This document shows, one piece after another, positions 16,734-26,320 of a stretch of 64,000 nucleotides of DNA (the stretch's first letter is position 1; every line of letters starts with the position of its first letter). Position numbers and translations under genes: made by a program. The notes below the pieces were generated by a model that was given only the letters and a program-made list of their open reading frames with translations, made no database searches and was not told the DNA's origin. Location: assembly GCF_017312485.1 (NCBI RefSeq), contig NZ_BMBA01000001.1, positions 434,001 through 498,000 of the forward strand, in the 5' to 3' direction. Source of the stretch: Clostridium zeae (GTDB lineage: Bacteria > Bacillota > Clostridia > Clostridiales > Clostridiaceae).

Positions 16734-18518
16734 TTATATGCCTTCTATTAGAGGATGCCATACCTTCACTATAGTTCCAACATTCTCAGTGCTTTGAAAC
16801 TCAAGTCCAAATTCCTCTCCATATGATAATCTTATTCTTTCGTTAACATTATAAACTCCAAAGCCTAGTTTAATTTCTCCAGGATTTTTACCGTGAAGTA
16901 CTTTATTCAGCTTTTTTAATCTCTCCTCGCTCATGCCTGCTCCATTATCAGTTATAGTGAAACAAAGCTTTTTGTCAACAATCTCACCTTCAATTATTAT
17001 TTTTCCCTTTCCCCTTTTTTCTTTTATACCATGATATATTGCATTTTCTACTATTGGCTGTAATATAAGCTTGGTTACTTCGAAATTCATCATCTCTTCT
17101 TGTATTTTTATTTCATAGTCTAGTTTATCCTCATATCTAACCTTCTGTATAATAAGGTAACTTTCTATGTGCATTATTTCATCCCTAACTGTAACAATTT
17201 CATTTCCCTTACTAAGACCTATTCTTAAAAGCGTAGTAAGAGCATTTACTACATCTATAATATCCTGAGCATCATGTTCCTCTGCCATCCATTGAATTGT
17301 ATCTAAAGTATTATATAAGAAATGTGGTTTTATCTGGGCTTGGAGTATGCTTATTTCAGCTTTTCTTTTACTCTTTTCTTCTGCTTGCACCAAGTGTATT
17401 AAATTCTTTATCTCATCAATCATATTATTAAAAGAATTTCCAAGTTCACCTATTTCATCACCGTATTTACTTCTAAAAAATACATTAAGGTCCCCCTCTT
17501 CTGTCCTTTTCATAAGTCTTCTTAATTTATTAATAGGATTAACTATAGAACGAGTAAATATCATTGCAAGTATTGCCGCAAATACAATGGTGAGTATAGC
17601 CACTGCTAAAGAATAATATTTAATATACCTTAAGGTTTTTGTGCTCTCATCTAAGGGAAATACTCCTACAGTCTTCCACTCAGTGTATTCAGATCCCTTG
17701 CACATAATCTTATAGTCTTTATTATTTATGTTCTTGACAATCACACTATTTTTTAAATTTCTTACCCATTGATCCTTTATTCTATATACAACTTCGTTAA
17801 CTGGCGTATATACTATCTCATTATTAGAATCTACTATATATACAAAACCTGTTTTACCAGGTTTAACACTTTCAATTACACTTTTGATTATATCAAGCTT
17901 AATATCAATTAATATAACACCTAGACATTTCCCTGTTTTATCATCAATAATGGCTTTGCTCATAGATACTACATCATCAGCACAATACTGAAATACATTA
18001 TTTACATTTCTTCCTATGGGCTTGCTGAAAAGTTGAATTTTATTTGGATGATCTGCTGCTTCTATATACCACCTTTCATTTATAAGTGGGTCTCTAGATA
18101 TTCTGTACATTATGTCACTTACATAAAGATCATTTTTATTTACGACTATAATACCTACGATTTCAGGGTGAAAAGGTGTAAATCCCATTATTGCCTTTGT
18201 TACATCATATTCCATTGCTTCAGTATTTTTACCATTACTTAATTCCTTACTATTTAAAAAACTTACTACTCTCGGGTCTAAAGATAAAGTATTGATGATA
18301 TTTTCCATGTTTTTCATATAGAAATCTACGTTGGTGCTTATTTGCTGAAGCATCTGATCAGTATTAACATTTTGAACATCACTTATTGAGTTATTATATA
18401 TCAAATTACTTACAGTAGTTATTGTTATAACTGGCAATAAAATAACTAAAAGAAAATAAAGCATAAGCTTATTTCTTATGCTGCTATTAAAAAATGTAGA
18501 TAACGAATTTTTCAACAT
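16734..18518 (-). CDS. YesM/LytS-type sensor histidine kinase of the sugar ABC locus
   Basis: 594 residues. TM1 covers about 18-38. A large extracellular dCache-like sensor follows (about 40-290, with GFVYIVDSNNEIVYTP). TM2 is about 297-322, then a HAMP domain (about 322-375). The His_kinase dimer region has phospho-acceptor His in QIKPHFLYNTLD, and the C-terminal ATPase has QPIVENAIYHG and DNGAGMS. It is the only kinase near the YesN-type regulator at 25103, but lies at the opposite end of the cluster, after the transporter genes. The sugar-binding sensor at 24133 may feed its extracellular domain. GGGTGATTT precedes the ATG. A terminator and repeat upstream suggest its own promoter. Confidence 0.9.
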   Translation of the reverse strand: MLKNSLSTFFNSSIRNKLMLYFLLVILLPVITITTVSNLIYNNSISDVQNVNTDQMLQQISTNVDFYMKNMENIINTLSLDPRVVSFLNSKELSNGKNTEAMEYDVTKAIMGFTPFHPEIVGIIVVNKNDLYVSDIMYRISRDPLINERWYIEAADHPNKIQLFSKPIGRNVNNVFQYCADDVVSMSKAIIDDKTGKCLGVILIDIKLDIIKSVIESVKPGKTGFVYIVDSNNEIVYTPVNEVVYRIKDQWVRNLKNSVIVKNINNKDYKIMCKGSEYTEWKTVGVFPLDESTKTLRYIKYYSLAVAILTIVFAAILAMIFTRSIVNPINKLRRLMKRTEEGDLNVFFRSKYGDEIGELGNSFNNMIDEIKNLIHLVQAEEKSKRKAEISILQAQIKPHFLYNTLDTIQWMAEEHDAQDIIDVVNALTTLLRIGLSKGNEIVTVRDEIMHIESYLIIQKVRYEDKLDYEIKIQEEMMNFEVTKLILQPIVENAIYHGIKEKRGKGKIIIEGEIVDKKLCFTITDNGAGMSEERLKKLNKVLHGKNPGEIKLGFGVYNVNERIRLSYGEEFGLEFQSTENVGTIVKVWHPLIEGI

Positions 18519-18657
18519 AAATCACCCAATTCAAAATAATATGAATCTCATTTTCAAATTAACAACAATTGTTCAGGTCTACTATAATCATATCTAATTT
18601 TCTATTCACTTACAATATTTCCCAAGAAATACTTTTATCATAATATTTTAGATATCA

Positions 18658-18712
18658 TATTAATTCTTTGCGTAAGCTCATTAAAGCATCATATGACTAA
18701 CCATTTAATTTC
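18658..18712. repeat. Right-half fragment of the MITE-like family
   Basis: ATTAATTCTTTGCGTAAGCTCATTAAAG followed by TAACCATTTAATTTCAACA matches the right-end half of the family. No left end is present. Confidence 0.55.
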
Positions 18713-18762
18713 AACATAGTGCATTAACAACCCTAGTTTTAAAATCCTATGCTTATCTATAA

Positions 18763-18801
18763 CCAAAAAAATCAGGCCTACTCTTTAAAATAAGCCCGAT
18801 T
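18763..18801 (-). terminator. Terminator of the sugar ABC operon
   Basis: AATCGGGCTTA / TAGGCCTGATT (with G-U pairs), then TTTTTT on the minus strand. It lies 8 bases past the last permease stop and separates the kinase gene. Confidence 0.8.
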
Positions 18802-18808
18802 ACTATTT

Positions 18809-19813
18809 TCACGTAACAACTGTTTTTCTTTTCTCGTTCCTTAACACTATAAACCTTTGAAGTGCTATAAATATGAATAGCAGCATTCCAACAGCTATTT
18901 TAGTCCACCAAGAATTTAAGGTACCATCAAAAATTATAAGATTTTGAATTACTCCAGTGGTCAAAACCCCAAACAGTGGACCTATGGCAGAACCAAAGCC
19001 TCCAGTTAAGATTACACCTCCAATAACACTGGCAGCAATTGCATCCATCTCAGTTCCATTGCAATTGAGTCCATAGCCTGAAGAAGTGTAAATAGTATAC
19101 AATAAACCACCAAGAGCCGAGCAAAAACCTGAGAAAGTGTATACTAGAATCTTTGTTTTAGCTACAGGAAGTCCCATAAGAATAGCAGAATTTTCACTTC
19201 CTCCTATAGCATATATATTTCTTCCAAACTTGGTGTACTTTAATATATATATTGCAGCAACCACCAAAAGTAAACTCACAATAACATTTATAGAAACGAA
19301 AGCATTTTGTCCAAGATGTATTCTAAATGAAGCGATATTAGAAAACATAGGATTGTTTATGCTTATTGAATCTACACTTATTAGATAAGCTGCACCTCTG
19401 GCAAAGAACATACCAGCTAAAGTTATGATCCAAGGATGAAGCTTAAACCTCTGAATTAAATATCCTTGAGTAGTTCCTATAACTATTCCAACAAATAAGA
19501 CAAATATCATTACTATAATTGGATTAACTCCCTTTTGAAGCAGAGACCCAGTGATCATGCTTACAAAGGCAACCATTGCACCTACAGAAAGATCTATTCC
19601 TCCTGTCAAGATTGTAAAGGTCTCTCCAATGGTTAGTGCAATTAAATATGAATTATCAATCAAAAGATTTGAAAATACTTGGACACTAAAGAAATTATCA
19701 TACTTTATACCACCAACTACAAAAAGCAAGATAAACAATGCTATGGTTGCATAAATAGGGGCATTTCCTTGGTTTGGTTTTAACCTTGCTAAATTAACAG
19801 CTTTCATTTTCAT
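18809..19813 (-). CDS. yjfF: Sugar ABC transporter permease, YjfF-type
   Basis: 334 residues with about nine to ten membrane helices. BPD_transp_2 motifs are present: TILTGGIDLSVGAMVAF near residue 65 and MDAIAASVIGGVILTGGFGSAIGPLFG near residue 255, the cytoplasmic loop that contacts the ATPase. It is the second permease of the galactofuranose-type importer, and its start overlaps the end of the other permease by 20 bases. Partner genes in order are ytfQ, ytfR and ytfT. The substrate is inferred from the binding protein. Confidence 0.88.
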   Translation of the reverse strand: MKMKAVNLARLKPNQGNAPIYATIALFILLFVVGGIKYDNFFSVQVFSNLLIDNSYLIALTIGETFTILTGGIDLSVGAMVAFVSMITGSLLQKGVNPIIVMIFVLFVGIVIGTTQGYLIQRFKLHPWIITLAGMFFARGAAYLISVDSISINNPMFSNIASFRIHLGQNAFVSINVIVSLLLVVAAIYILKYTKFGRNIYAIGGSENSAILMGLPVAKTKILVYTFSGFCSALGGLLYTIYTSSGYGLNCNGTEMDAIAASVIGGVILTGGFGSAIGPLFGVLTTGVIQNLIIFDGTLNSWWTKIAVGMLLFIFIALQRFIVLRNEKRKTVVT

Positions 19814-20837
19814 ATGTCTTTAGCCTCCTTCCCTTACTGCCAGTAAATTTCAAAATTAGCTTTCTAAACTCTTCATTTTGAATAAGACATACTACTATAA
19901 CTACTATTGCCTTCACAACAAGAGTTGTTTCAGGTGGCACTCCCATACTGTAGATTGTAGTAGTCAAAGTCTGTATAAAAAGTGCTCCAACTACAGTTCC
20001 ACCTAGATAAAATCTTCCACCATTCATTGAAGTGCCTCCAATAACCGTAGCTAATATAGCGTCAAGTTCCATCCAAAGTCCTGCATTATTGGCATCAGCA
20101 CTCTTTATATTTGAACATATAATTATCCCTGCAAGACCTGCTAGTACTCCTGTGATTACATAAAGAATAAACTTTACTTTTTTAGCATTTATACCTGAAT
20201 ACCTGCTAGAGGTGCTATTAACACCTACAGCTTCTACAAATAGACCTAAGGCAGTTCTTCTCATAAGCAGATATATAATTAAAATCACTGCTATGGTAAT
20301 ATAAACTGACACGGGAATGAACAAATACCCTGTACCTATAAAAGTAAAAGACTTGTTCGTAAAGGTTAGTATCTGTCCCTTAGTTATTAATTGAGCAATA
20401 CCTCTTCCTACGATATATAGTATAAGGGTACCTACCATTGGCTGAACCCCTATATAGGAAACAAGTAATCCATTCCACATTCCGCAAATTAAACCAGCGG
20501 CAATTCCTACTACAATAGCAAGAAAAGTATTGCCACTATAAACTATTATTGTAGCTGCAACTGCTCCGCTTATTGCAATTATAGATCCTACAGAGATGTC
20601 TATGCCTTGTGTTGCAATAACTATTGTCATTCCAAGAGACAAGAGAATTAATGGTGTAGCTCTATTCAATATATCAACAAGACTTCCAAACAGATGTCCA
20701 TCTTTTACTTCTAAGCCAAGAAATCCAGGTCTCATTATTAAATTAAAAAGAAGAATTCCTATAAGGCATACTAATGGCCAAAAAATAGAAGAATGATAGA
20801 TCTTTTTCAATAGAATACTATATTTAAACTTCTCCAC
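19794..20837 (-). CDS. ytfT: Sugar ABC transporter permease, YtfT-type
   Basis: 347 residues with a basic N-terminus and about nine to ten membrane helices. Motifs are TIVIATQGIDISVGSIIAISGAV (about 75) and MELDAILATVIGGTSMNGGRFYLGG (about 260), typical of ribose/galactofuranose-class permeases. It overlaps both the ATPase gene (14 bases) and the next permease (20 bases), so the three are translated from one message. It would pair with the YjfF-like protein to form a heterodimeric membrane channel. Confidence 0.88.
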   Translation of the reverse strand: MEKFKYSILLKKIYHSSIFWPLVCLIGILLFNLIMRPGFLGLEVKDGHLFGSLVDILNRATPLILLSLGMTIVIATQGIDISVGSIIAISGAVAATIIVYSGNTFLAIVVGIAAGLICGMWNGLLVSYIGVQPMVGTLILYIVGRGIAQLITKGQILTFTNKSFTFIGTGYLFIPVSVYITIAVILIIYLLMRRTALGLFVEAVGVNSTSSRYSGINAKKVKFILYVITGVLAGLAGIIICSNIKSADANNAGLWMELDAILATVIGGTSMNGGRFYLGGTVVGALFIQTLTTTIYSMGVPPETTLVVKAIVVIVVCLIQNEEFRKLILKFTGSKGRRLKTYENESC

Positions 20838-22359
20838 CGCTTATTCCTCCTCTTGCTATGGTTGTCATTATATTGGCTTCTTCTAATTCTTCTCCTTTTA
20901 GTTCCCCTATAATATTTCTGTCTCTTAAAATCAATATTCTATCACAGCATTTTATTATTTCAGAAAGCTCTGAAGATATAAATATTATAGTTACTCCCTC
21001 ATTAGCTAAATCAAGCACAAGCTTCATTATTTCACTCTTAGCACCAACATCAATTCCTCTTGTTGGTTCATCTAGTATTAATAACTCTGGATTTGTTGCA
21101 AGCCACCTAGCTAAAATAACCTTTTGCTGATTTCCGCCACTAAGATTATCAATCCTTTGTTCCATACTTGGTGTCTTTATGCCTAACATGTCAATATATT
21201 TCTGTGCAATTTCCTGCTGCTGTTTCATTGGAATGTATTTGAAAACTCCACGTTTTGATTGAAGGGCTAAAATTATATTTTCCCGTATAGTGAGCTGAGC
21301 AACTATTCCTTCAACCTTTCTGTCCTCTGGACAAAAACCAAAACCTTCTTCAATAGCTCTTTGAGGATATATATAGGAATAGTCCTTTCCTCTTATTTTT
21401 ATGTTTCCATGATCAGCCTTGTCTATTCCAAATATTAACCTTGCACATTCACTTCTACCTGCTCCTAAAAGTCCAGCAAGTCCTAGAACTTCTCCCCTTT
21501 TAATCTCAATATTAAAAGGTTCTATGCTTCCAACACGTCCAAAGGCAGAGGTACTAATTAAATTACCATCAGCAAACTTTTTCTCTTCCTTTCTATTTGA
21601 ACTATTCAGCGCCTTAACTTCATCTATATTTTTGCCGATCATTTTAGATACAAGCTCAAGTCTAGAAAGCTTATCCGCATCATAACTTCCCACCATGTGA
21701 CCGTTTCTAAGTACAGTTATTCTATCTGATATACCATATACCTGGTCTAAAAAATGTGTAACAAATATAATAGACATTCCTTCATTCTTTAACTTTCTCA
21801 TAATACTAAATAGTCTCTCAACTTCACTGTTGTCAAGGCTCGAGGTAGGTTCATCAAGTATAAGAATTCCCCTTGATATATCCACCGCCCTGGCTATTGC
21901 AATCATTTGTTGAACTGCCACCGAATAAGATGAGAGTATTCTTTTAACATCTATATTTAGGTTAAGTCTTTCGCTTAACAACTTTTCTGCATTTTTATTT
22001 ATTTCCTTCCAATTAATACTACCTGCCTTCATAGGCTGCCTACCAATATAAATATTTTCTTCTACAGTTAGATTAGGACAGAGATTGATTTCCTGATAAA
22101 CAGTACTTATTCCCTGCTGCTGTGCATCATAAGTTGATGTAATCTTAATATCATTACCATTTAAATTTATACTTCCTTCATCTATCTCATAAACTCCTGT
22201 AAGAACCTTAATTAGTGTAGATTTACCAGCACCATTTTCACCCATCAGTGCATGAATCTCGCCCTTCCTAAGCTGAAAATCAACCTCTGAAAGAGCTTTA
22301 ACTCCAGGAAAGGATTTACTTATTCCCTTCATACTTAGAACTACACCATCTTCTGCCAT
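20824..22359 (-). CDS. ytfR: Sugar ABC transporter ATPase, YtfR-type double ATPase
   Basis: 511 residues with two nucleotide-binding halves. The first has Walker A GENGAGKST (about 39), signature SVAVQQMIAIARA and Walker B LILDEPTSSLD. The second (about 260-500) has a degenerate Walker A (GLLGAGRSE), signature LSGGNQQKVILARWL and Walker B LILDEPTRGID. This asymmetric layout is standard for RbsA/MglA/YtfR import ATPases. GGAGGGGAGACAT precedes the ATG. About 300 bp with a small palindromic repeat separates it from ytfQ. Confidence 0.92.
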   Translation of the reverse strand: MAEDGVVLSMKGISKSFPGVKALSEVDFQLRKGEIHALMGENGAGKSTLIKVLTGVYEIDEGSINLNGNDIKITSTYDAQQQGISTVYQEINLCPNLTVEENIYIGRQPMKAGSINWKEINKNAEKLLSERLNLNIDVKRILSSYSVAVQQMIAIARAVDISRGILILDEPTSSLDNSEVERLFSIMRKLKNEGMSIIFVTHFLDQVYGISDRITVLRNGHMVGSYDADKLSRLELVSKMIGKNIDEVKALNSSNRKEEKKFADGNLISTSAFGRVGSIEPFNIEIKRGEVLGLAGLLGAGRSECARLIFGIDKADHGNIKIRGKDYSYIYPQRAIEEGFGFCPEDRKVEGIVAQLTIRENIILALQSKRGVFKYIPMKQQQEIAQKYIDMLGIKTPSMEQRIDNLSGGNQQKVILARWLATNPELLILDEPTRGIDVGAKSEIMKLVLDLANEGVTIIFISSELSEIIKCCDRILILRDRNIIGELKGEELEEANIMTTIARGGISGGEV

Positions 22360-22507
22360 ATGTCTCCCCTCCTTTAAAATAGTTAATATAGAATCTTTTT
22401 CATATATCTACGAAAGATACCAGGATATAAAATTAAATTTATTAACTTACAATTTTTCAAAGTATATCAGTCCACTTATACAAAACGCTGTAATTATCTA
22501 TATATTA

Positions 22508-22640
22508 TTGAAATTGAGGTGTTCACATCACAATACTAGCCAGCTTATCAATTAGAATTAACTACACTTTAAATTGCTGTAAATATTGTTAATTCCTCTT
22601 AATTCACCAAAGTATCCTCTGGAACTACCCTCAATTTCAA
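22508..22640. repeat. Short palindromic element (133 bp) in the ytfQ-ytfR spacer
   Basis: Perfect ends TTGAAATTGAGG / CCTCAATTTCAA, related to the MITE-like family. Interior arms AGAATTAACTA and TGTTAATTCCTCT pair loosely. It lies inside the operon, where it could form an mRNA hairpin that lowers expression of the transporter relative to the binding protein. The rest of the 307-bp gap shows nothing else. Confidence 0.55.
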
Positions 22641-22666
22641 GGGGGGCATTTTTATCTACTTCTTAC

Positions 22667-23671
22667 TTAATACTTTCTATTTGGAAGTTCTTTCTTTGCT
22701 TGATCGCCTACAAAAACACCTTCATTGGATTTTATCCATTTATCTACTGTCTTACCTGCAGCTAAGTCTTTTGCAGCTTGTAATATTTGAGGCCCTAGAA
22801 GCGGATTACACTCAACAACTCCTGTACTCTTTCCATCTGCTACTGCTTGGAAAGCATCCTTAATACCATCTATAGAAACTATTGCAATGTCTACGCCTGG
22901 TTTAAGTCCATATTCTTCTATAGCTTGAATAGCTCCCATTGCCATATCATCATTGTGTGCATAAACAGCTTGAATATTTTTACCTTCTGACTTTAAGAAA
23001 GCTTCCATTACTTCTTTACCTTTAGCACGGCTAAAATCACCAGATTGAGATTTTATAACCTTATATCCTGGGTAGTCCTTAATGTAATCTGCAAAACCTT
23101 TTTGTCTGTCATTTGCAGCACTTGCTCCTACAGTTCCTTGAAGCTCAACTATATTTAACTTTGCATCCTTACCATACTTGTCAGTCAATATTTTACCTGC
23201 ACTCTTACCTTCTGTAATGAAGTCTGAACCTATAAAAGTTGAATATAAGGAATCATCACTAACCTTAACACCTCTATCAACCAATATAATTGGAATCTTT
23301 GCATCTTTTGCTTCTTTAAAAACAGTATCCCAACCTGTTTCAACTACTGGTGCTAAAGCAATTACGTCAACTTTTTGAGCTATAAAGGATCTTAAAGCCT
23401 TTATCTGGTTCTCTTGCTTTTGCTGAGCATCTGAAAATTTAAGTTCAACATTTGAGTCAAGATTAGGTATTTCCTTTATTGAATTGGTTTCAGCAGTTCT
23501 CCATCCACTTTCTGCACCTATTTGTGAAAATCCCAAAACTAATTTTTTGCTAGTTGTATTTGCACTTTTGTCTCCACCTGAATTATTTGTACTTGAGCTT
23601 CCACAACCAATTGCTACTGTTGCTGTCAAAGCTAAAGTTAATGCTAGTGCTACTAATTTTTTTAATTTCAT
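22667..23671 (-). CDS. ytfQ: Galactofuranose-type sugar-binding lipoprotein, YtfQ-like
   Basis: 334 residues. A lipoprotein signal ends ATVAIGC (lipobox Cys near 23), followed by a Ser/Asn linker and a periplasmic-binding-protein type I fold. The stretches GFSQIGAESGWRTAETN, DAQQKQENQIKALRSFIAQ, IALAPVVETGW, VELQGTVGAS, SQSGDFSRAKGKEVME and VYAHNDDMAMGAIQAI closely follow E. coli YtfQ as I recall it. That protein binds furanose forms of galactose. Galactofuranose or a similar furanose is therefore the best guess. GGGGGAATAG precedes the ATG and TATAAT is present at 23710-23715 (minus strand), without a good -35 box, which would fit activation by the YesN regulator. Confidence 0.9.
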   Translation of the reverse strand: MKLKKLVALALTLALTATVAIGCGSSSTNNSGGDKSANTTSKKLVLGFSQIGAESGWRTAETNSIKEIPNLDSNVELKFSDAQQKQENQIKALRSFIAQKVDVIALAPVVETGWDTVFKEAKDAKIPIILVDRGVKVSDDSLYSTFIGSDFITEGKSAGKILTDKYGKDAKLNIVELQGTVGASAANDRQKGFADYIKDYPGYKVIKSQSGDFSRAKGKEVMEAFLKSEGKNIQAVYAHNDDMAMGAIQAIEEYGLKPGVDIAIVSIDGIKDAFQAVADGKSTGVVECNPLLGPQILQAAKDLAAGKTVDKWIKSNEGVFVGDQAKKELPNRKY

Positions 23672-23780
23672 AACTATTCCCCCATTACTTTGTAATCATT
23701 TACAAGCTAATTATATAACGTCTCCCATTTTTTGTATTTGCATTAATCAGTAATTTTGTATACTATTTGTACTGAATAAA

Positions 23781-23965
23781 GAAGTTTATGTAGCGACTTT
23801 CTTTAGTGAATTTTTTACGCATCTGACTTTCTGTATGCATATGAGGAAGCTTACTGGTGAACAAGTTTGTTATTGCTGTAAGCATAAAAATCTAGCGAAG
23901 TAATTGAAATATCTAGATTTAGCCTACTTTGAAATCATATATTTTATTAAGAAGTAAAAAACTCC
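23781..23965 (+). repeat. Structured dispersed element, copy A (diverged)
   Basis: Contains ACGCATCTGACTTTCTG, then the conserved loop ATGCATATGAGGAA, and ends GAAGTAAAAAACT. It matches copies B (49113-49304) and C (35451-35640, opposite strand). The lower stem is partly broken in this copy. It abuts the terminator hairpin at 23974. Confidence 0.6.
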
Positions 23966-23973
23966 ATAAAATC

Positions 23974-24021
23974 AAAGACCCTGCATAAATAGAGAACTTT
24001 TCTCATAAATGCTTGGTCTTT
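23974..24021 (-). terminator. Terminator after the membrane-anchored sugar-binding sensor
   Basis: AAAGACC..TGCAT / ATGC..GGTCTTT hairpin. The same design recurs at 45222 and 63447, each time at the 3' end of a gene; the 23974 and 45222 copies also share AGAGAAC in the loop. Confidence 0.65.
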
Positions 24022-24044
24022 ATGATATAATCATGTTTAAAATA

Positions 24045-24118
24045 TTATTGAAATTAAGTGGTTATGCAGGAGATGCTATATGAGCGAGCTATTAGAATTA
24101 AATGATTTTTTCAGATGG
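24045..24118. repeat. End fragment of the MITE-like family
   Basis: ATTGAAATTAAGTGGTTATGCAGGAGATGCTATATGAG then AGAATTAAATGATTTTTTCAGATGG is the reverse complement of the right end of the element at 36304-36507. The other half is missing. Confidence 0.65.
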
Positions 24119-24132
24119 GACTTAGTGCTTTC

Positions 24133-25122
24133 TTAATTCAAAAACTCCATATTACTAAGATATTTATCTAAGTTTTCTTTTGTTATCTTATCACTGCCGA
24201 GTATAATTTCTTTGGGGATATTTTGTTTTTTGTTCAATATCTCAATAGCGTATTTTACAGCATCTTTACCTCCAGTCTCACAAGTAAAGGTACCCTGAAG
24301 GATCCCTTTATCCACTAAGTCAAGACCACCATTGGCCCCTAGCAGTCCATCTACACCGATAACTTTAATATTTTTAAGCCCTAATTTATAAGCTGCTCTA
24401 TACGCACCAAGTGCCATGTAATCATTGTGAGCAAATATAACATCAATATCTTTTTCTTCTGAAAGTATTTCAGAAACCTTATCTTCAGTTTCATCTCTTT
24501 GCCATTCACCTATTACAGTCCTGGAAATTTCTATATTTTTATGATCTTTTAATACTTCTTTGAACCCCTTATTTCTTTCAATCACAGGAGGTGAATTAAG
24601 CATACCTTGTACCTCTATAACTTTACCTTGTTTATTACCAATTAGATCTGCAACAAGTTTACCAGCTTGTATACCTATTGATTCATTGTCTGGTCCAATA
24701 TATAAAGTATAGTCTGCACTCTCCAAAGGCCTATCTAAAACAATAACAGGGATTCGTTTGTAAGTTTCTGATACTAAAGGTGTAAGCTTTTTTGAATCAT
24801 CTATTGCAACTATTAATAAATCAACCCCATAATCTGAAAGCTCTTTTATATCTTTTTTCTGTCTTTCTGAATCGCCTCCAGCATCCTTATAAATTATCTT
24901 TAAATTACTGTATTTTTTAGCTTCATTTATTATTTCCTCATTCATTGATATTCTCCAAGGTTCAGTTAAATTTGCTTGAGACATCCCTATTACAAACTCT
25001 ACCCCTTCAGATTTCTTTGTTCTTCCTACTAAAACAGAAATAAAACATAATATAATTATAAAAATTAATATCATGATTATTTTTTTAGGTATTACTATTT
25101 TTCTATCCAATTCCAATTCCAC
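24133..25122 (-). CDS. Membrane-anchored sugar-binding protein, likely sensor of a three-component system
   Basis: About 327-329 residues. An uncleaved-looking N-terminal helix (KKIIMILIFIIILCFISVLVG, no lipobox Cys after a proper signal) anchors a type I periplasmic-binding-protein domain (EFVIGMSQANLTEPWRISM, DLLIVAIDDSKKL, VIVLDRPLES, VIEVQGMLNSPP, IFAHNDYMALGAYRAA). It overlaps the YesN gene by 20 bases. In Clostridium beijerinckii a comparable protein (XylFII) feeds a LytS/YesN pair that drives a xylose transporter; a similar role is inferred here. The listed start is a GTG only 2 bases after GGAGG; a TTG at 25116 has better spacing (8 bases). Confidence 0.82.
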   Translation of the reverse strand: MELELDRKIVIPKKIIMILIFIIILCFISVLVGRTKKSEGVEFVIGMSQANLTEPWRISMNEEIINEAKKYSNLKIIYKDAGGDSERQKKDIKELSDYGVDLLIVAIDDSKKLTPLVSETYKRIPVIVLDRPLESADYTLYIGPDNESIGIQAGKLVADLIGNKQGKVIEVQGMLNSPPVIERNKGFKEVLKDHKNIEISRTVIGEWQRDETEDKVSEILSEEKDIDVIFAHNDYMALGAYRAAYKLGLKNIKVIGVDGLLGANGGLDLVDKGILQGTFTCETGGKDAVKYAIEILNKKQNIPKEIILGSDKITKENLDKYLSNMEFLN

Positions 25123-26320
25123 TTCCTCCCCTATATTCAGTTGGAGAGATTCCCATTACCTTCTTAAAAGCTTTGCAAAAATAATGCTGATTACTATAGC
25201 CTACCATCTCAGCTACTTGATAAATCTTTATAGTTGGGTCATCCATTATAAATATTGCTTTTTTGATTCTTAAATTGGTTAAATAATCAATGAATGAAGC
25301 CCCAGTTTCTTGTTTTATAATTCTGCTTAAATAGGATGGATTTGCATTAAATTGCTCTGCAACAACTTCCAGACTTAGATCATTAGAAAAATAATTACCT
25401 TCTATATATTTTATAGCTAAAAGCACTACAGGCTTAAGCATTGCCTTTTCGTTGACAACGTTTACTACAGATTTATAGGCTTGTTTAATTCCAACAATAC
25501 CGTTTGAAATCTTCCTCTGTTCCAGAAGAATATTAACCTTAAGGTACTTTAATATTTTTTCTTCTATGATTGTACCAATGCTTACCCATTCGTAAGGATT
25601 GTCTATTTTGAAAACTATCATAATATTGTCAGCATTATCAACATAATTAAATATAGGTTCAAAATCTCCTAGAATCTCATAGCATATATTTAATATTGCA
25701 AAGCTCAGAAGTCTATTATCCCACTTTTTTGATACTATTTCAGTATTAAATCTATCCAAAACCTTTATTATCACTATTCCAACATTATTATCTATATTTA
25801 TCTTAAGAAATTTCAATTCATTAACTACAGCTTCGAAGGGCATATTTCCACTTAACCAGCTATTTACAAAGCTATGTCTTAAAGCATTTATATTGCTATC
25901 AAACTGTTTGTTAACCCAGTCTAAATAATTTTTCTTATCTCTTACTTTATTTAACTCTTCAATTGCTCTAATGATAGCATCTTTAAGACTTTCTTTATTT
26001 ACAGGTTTCAAAATATAATCAAAGATCTTAAGCTTTATAGCCTTCTGCATATACTCAAACTCATCATGTCCTGTAATAATTATAATCATACATTCTTTAT
26101 CAGAAGCTTTTAATTTAGTAATGAGCTCTAAACCATTTAAGAAAGGCATGCATATATCTAAAAGGATTATATCTGGACATATCTTTTGTGCTAAACTTAA
26201 AGCCATTTCTCCATCTTCTGCCTCTCCAACAACTTCTATATCAAGTTGTTCCCATGCAATTGCCTTTCTAATTCCTCTTCTTATTCTTGCCTCATCATCT
26301 GCTATCATCAATTTAAACAT
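25103..26320 (-). CDS. YesN/AraC-type response regulator
   Basis: 405 residues. The receiver domain (1-125) has IADDEARIRRG, phospho-acceptor Asp in ILLDICMPFLNG (about 55), Thr in IIITGHDEF and Lys in ILKPVNKE. A variable middle region follows, then a C-terminal AraC HTH pair (about 305-400; FNANPSYLSRIIKQETGASFIDYLTNLRIKKA and KIYQVAEMVGYSNQHYFCKAFKKVMGISPTEYR). It is the first gene of the sugar locus and is predicted to activate it when phosphorylated by the kinase at 16734. GGAGGAAGAGATAGAAA precedes the ATG. The 3' end overlaps the sensor gene. Confidence 0.92.
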   Translation of the reverse strand: MFKLMIADDEARIRRGIRKAIAWEQLDIEVVGEAEDGEMALSLAQKICPDIILLDICMPFLNGLELITKLKASDKECMIIIITGHDEFEYMQKAIKLKIFDYILKPVNKESLKDAIIRAIEELNKVRDKKNYLDWVNKQFDSNINALRHSFVNSWLSGNMPFEAVVNELKFLKINIDNNVGIVIIKVLDRFNTEIVSKKWDNRLLSFAILNICYEILGDFEPIFNYVDNADNIMIVFKIDNPYEWVSIGTIIEEKILKYLKVNILLEQRKISNGIVGIKQAYKSVVNVVNEKAMLKPVVLLAIKYIEGNYFSNDLSLEVVAEQFNANPSYLSRIIKQETGASFIDYLTNLRIKKAIFIMDDPTIKIYQVAEMVGYSNQHYFCKAFKKVMGISPTEYRGGSGIGIG

